A stretch of DNA of 64,000 nt, from NCBI GenBank assembly GCA_016185015.1, contig JACPOI010000036.1, forward strand, positions 186,001 to 250,000, in the 5' to 3' direction. Both the position numbers and the translations under genes were made by a program. This DNA comes from Burkholderiales bacterium (GTDB taxonomy: Bacteria > Pseudomonadota > Gammaproteobacteria > Burkholderiales > Burkholderiaceae_C). Of the stretch, positions 62,356 to 64,000 are shown one piece after another. Each line of letters opens with the position of its first letter. Position 1 is the first letter of the stretch. The notes below the pieces were generated by a model. That model made no database searches. It worked only from the letters and a program-made list of their open reading frames with translations, and had not been told where the DNA came from.

Positions 62356-63831
62356 ATGGGTTTGTTGAGCCTTGCCATCTGGATGCCGATTGCCATCGGT
62401 GTGCTGCTGCTCGTCCTCGGGCGTGACGACCAGGCGCGTGTGGTGCGCTGGGTTGCGCTGGTCGGGGCGACCGCCAGCTTCCTGGTCACGCTGCCGCTGT
62501 ACACGGGCTTCAAGCTCGGCACGGCGGCCATGCAGTTCGTCGAGAAGATGCCCTGGATGGAGCGCTTCAATGTGCACTATCACGTGGGCCTGGACGGCAT
62601 CTCCTTCTGGTTCGTGCTGCTGACGGCCTTCATCACGATCATCGTCGTGATCGCGGCCTGGGAAGTGATCACCAGCCGCGTCAACCAGTACATGGGTGCC
62701 TTCCTGATCCTCAGCGGCCTGATGATCGGCGTGTTCTCCGCGCTCGACGGCGTGCTGTTCTACGTCTTCTTCGAAGCCACGCTGATCCCGATGTACCTGA
62801 TCATCGGCATCTGGGGCGGCCCCAACAAGATCTACGCGGCGTTCAAGTTCTTCCTCTACACGCTGCTGGGTTCGCTGCTGCTGCTGATCGCGCTGATCTT
62901 CCTGTACACCAAGTCGGGTGGCAGCTTCGACATCGCCACCTGGCATGCCCTGCCGCTGGACAGCAGCACGCAGACGCTGATCTTCTTCGCCTTCTTCGCG
63001 GCCTTCGCCGTGAAGGTCCCGATGTGGCCGGTGCACACCTGGCTGCCCGACGTGCACGTGGAAGCGCCCACCGGCGGCTCCGCCGTGCTGGCGGCCATCA
63101 TGCTCAAGCTGGGCGCCTACGGTTTCCTGCGGTTCTCCATGCCGATTGCCCCCGACGCCGCGCGCGAATGGGCCTGGCTGATGATTGCCCTGTCACTGAT
63201 CGCCGTGATCTACGTGGGCCTGGTCGCGATGGTGCAGCAGGACATGAAGAAACTGGTGGCCTACTCGTCTGTGGCCCACATGGGTTTCGTCACCCTGGGT
63301 TTCTTCATCTTCAACGACCTCGGCGTGGCCGGCGGCCTGGTGCAGATGATCGCCCACGGCTTCGTCTCGGGCGCCATGTTCCTGTGCATCGGCGTGCTCT
63401 ACGACCGCGTGCATTCGCGTGAGATTGCCAGCTACGGCGGTGTGATCAACACCATGCCCAAGTTCACGGCCTTTGCCCTGCTGTTCGCCATGGCCAACTG
63501 CGGCCTGCCCGCCACCGCCGGTTTTGTCGGCGAGTGGATGGTGATCCTGGGGGCCATCAAGGCCAACTTCTGGCTGGGCCTTGCGGCCTCCACGGCGCTG
63601 ATCTTCGGAGCCGCCTACACGCTGTGGATGTTCAAGCGCGTCTACCTCGGCCCCGTGGCCAATGAGGACGTCAAGGGCCTGGAGGACATCAACAGCCGCG
63701 AGTTCCTGATGCTCACGCTGCTGGCGATCGCCGTGCTGTGGATGGGCGTCCATCCCAAGCCCTTCACCGACGTGATGGACAGCTCGGTGGCCGAGTTGCT
63801 CAAGCACGTGGCGCAGTCGAAGCTGAACTGA
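62356..63831 (+). CDS. nuoM: NADH dehydrogenase subunit M
   Basis: A 491-residue ND4-type antiporter-like subunit with about 14 helices (KVPMWPVHTWLPDVHVEAPTGGSAVLAAIMLKLGAYG, KLVAYSSVAHMGFVTLG). The conserved lysines and glutamates of the proton channel are in these helices. The GGAGAA site precedes ATG 62356. Confidence 0.96.
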   Translation: MGLLSLAIWMPIAIGVLLLVLGRDDQARVVRWVALVGATASFLVTLPLYTGFKLGTAAMQFVEKMPWMERFNVHYHVGLDGISFWFVLLTAFITIIVVIAAWEVITSRVNQYMGAFLILSGLMIGVFSALDGVLFYVFFEATLIPMYLIIGIWGGPNKIYAAFKFFLYTLLGSLLLLIALIFLYTKSGGSFDIATWHALPLDSSTQTLIFFAFFAAFAVKVPMWPVHTWLPDVHVEAPTGGSAVLAAIMLKLGAYGFLRFSMPIAPDAAREWAWLMIALSLIAVIYVGLVAMVQQDMKKLVAYSSVAHMGFVTLGFFIFNDLGVAGGLVQMIAHGFVSGAMFLCIGVLYDRVHSREIASYGGVINTMPKFTAFALLFAMANCGLPATAGFVGEWMVILGAIKANFWLGLAASTALIFGAAYTLWMFKRVYLGPVANEDVKGLEDINSREFLMLTLLAIAVLWMGVHPKPFTDVMDSSVAELLKHVAQSKLN

Positions 63832-63847
63832 ATTAAAGAGACTGAAG

Positions 63848-64000
63848 ATGACAGACACCATCAGCTGGATCGCGGTATTCCCCGAGGTCGTCCTGCTCGT
63901 CATGGCCTGCGCCATCACGCTGCTGGACCTGGCCGTCAAAAGCCGCCTGCGCACCACCACCTACCTGATCACCCTGCTGACGCTGGCCGCCGTGGCCGTG
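63848..64000 (+). CDS. nuoN: NADH dehydrogenase subunit N, 3'-truncated
   Basis: The first 51 codons (MTDTISWIAVFPEVVLLVMACAITLLDL...) match the N-terminal helices of the ND2-type subunit NuoN, in the expected place after nuoM. The rest lies beyond the window. The ATG follows an AAAGAGACTGAAG site. Confidence 0.9.
   Translation, partial: MTDTISWIAVFPEVVLLVMACAITLLDLAVKSRLRTTTYLITLLTLAAVAV

Noticed and set aside
1-64000. CRISPR arrays, insertion sequences, prophage genes and rRNA genes.
   Set aside because: No evenly spaced direct repeats, transposase or integrase motifs, phage structural genes or rRNA sequences were found on reading both strands.

Overview
The window is about 64 kb of GC-rich, densely coded DNA with long co-oriented operons and many 1-4 bp stop/start overlaps. 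Gene content and order (rpsU-yqeY, rpsO-pnp, and tpiA-secG-tRNA-Leu-nuoA...N) point to a beta-proteobacterium of the order Burkholderiales, most likely Comamonadaceae. This is inferred from gene order and protein sequence style; no database search was possible. No transposase, phage gene, CRISPR array or rRNA was seen.

Layout. (1) 1-5.5 kb: a truncated GntR/FadR-type regulator, then a complete glucarate operon (KdgD, a Bug-type binding protein, GudD, alpha-ketoglutarate semialdehyde dehydrogenase) that converts D-glucarate to 2-oxoglutarate, behind a sigma70 promoter overlapped by an inverted repeat. (2) 5.5-11.5 kb: an IclR regulator divergent from an SDR / flavin monooxygenase / BASS transporter / epimerase / EamA exporter operon of unknown substrate. 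(3) 11.5-14.6 kb: small hypothetical proteins, a GNAT acetyltransferase, yqeY and rpsU. (4) 14.6-17 kb: an HI0933-type flavoprotein and a sterol-desaturase-family membrane protein. (5) 17-35.8 kb: a nitrate-assimilation region, interrupted by an accessory pocket and azoR/LysR. It holds nirB, a secreted protein with two NarX/PilJ-like P-box motifs, nirD, nasA, cobA and a cytoplasmic P-box/MCP-like protein; then a divergent PP2C phosphatase-kinase fusion, a NarK-type transporter, nrtABC and an ANTAR regulator (NasT-like). (6) 35.8-41.8 kb: a TPP riboswitch leading an operon of LuxE-like and LuxC-like acid-reductase proteins, an ABC importer and an SDR. (7) 41.8-50.9 kb: housekeeping genes (tsaD, PH-domain protein, hsp20, aminotransferase, rpsO, pnp, quinone oxidoreductase, tpiA, secG, tRNA-Leu). 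(8) 51-64 kb: nuoA to nuoN, with nuoN cut by the window edge.

How the parts work together. The three nitrate transcription units (nirB..., narK, nrtABC) each start with a sigma54-type -24/-12 element. Each is followed by two small hexaloop hairpins and then an intrinsic terminator ahead of the first gene. This is the architecture of ANTAR-controlled antitermination, and the ANTAR gene lies just upstream of nrtA. No NasS sensor gene is visible, while two P-box proteins are embedded in the operon.

The most novel-looking system is the TPP-riboswitch operon. A LuxE-like acyl-protein synthetase and a LuxC-like acyl reductase, both with their predicted catalytic cysteines, plus an SDR form a plausible carboxylate-to-aldehyde-to-alcohol route. 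They sit beside a thiamine-precursor-type ABC importer, which suggests salvage of an oxidised thiamine-related compound. The substrate is inference.
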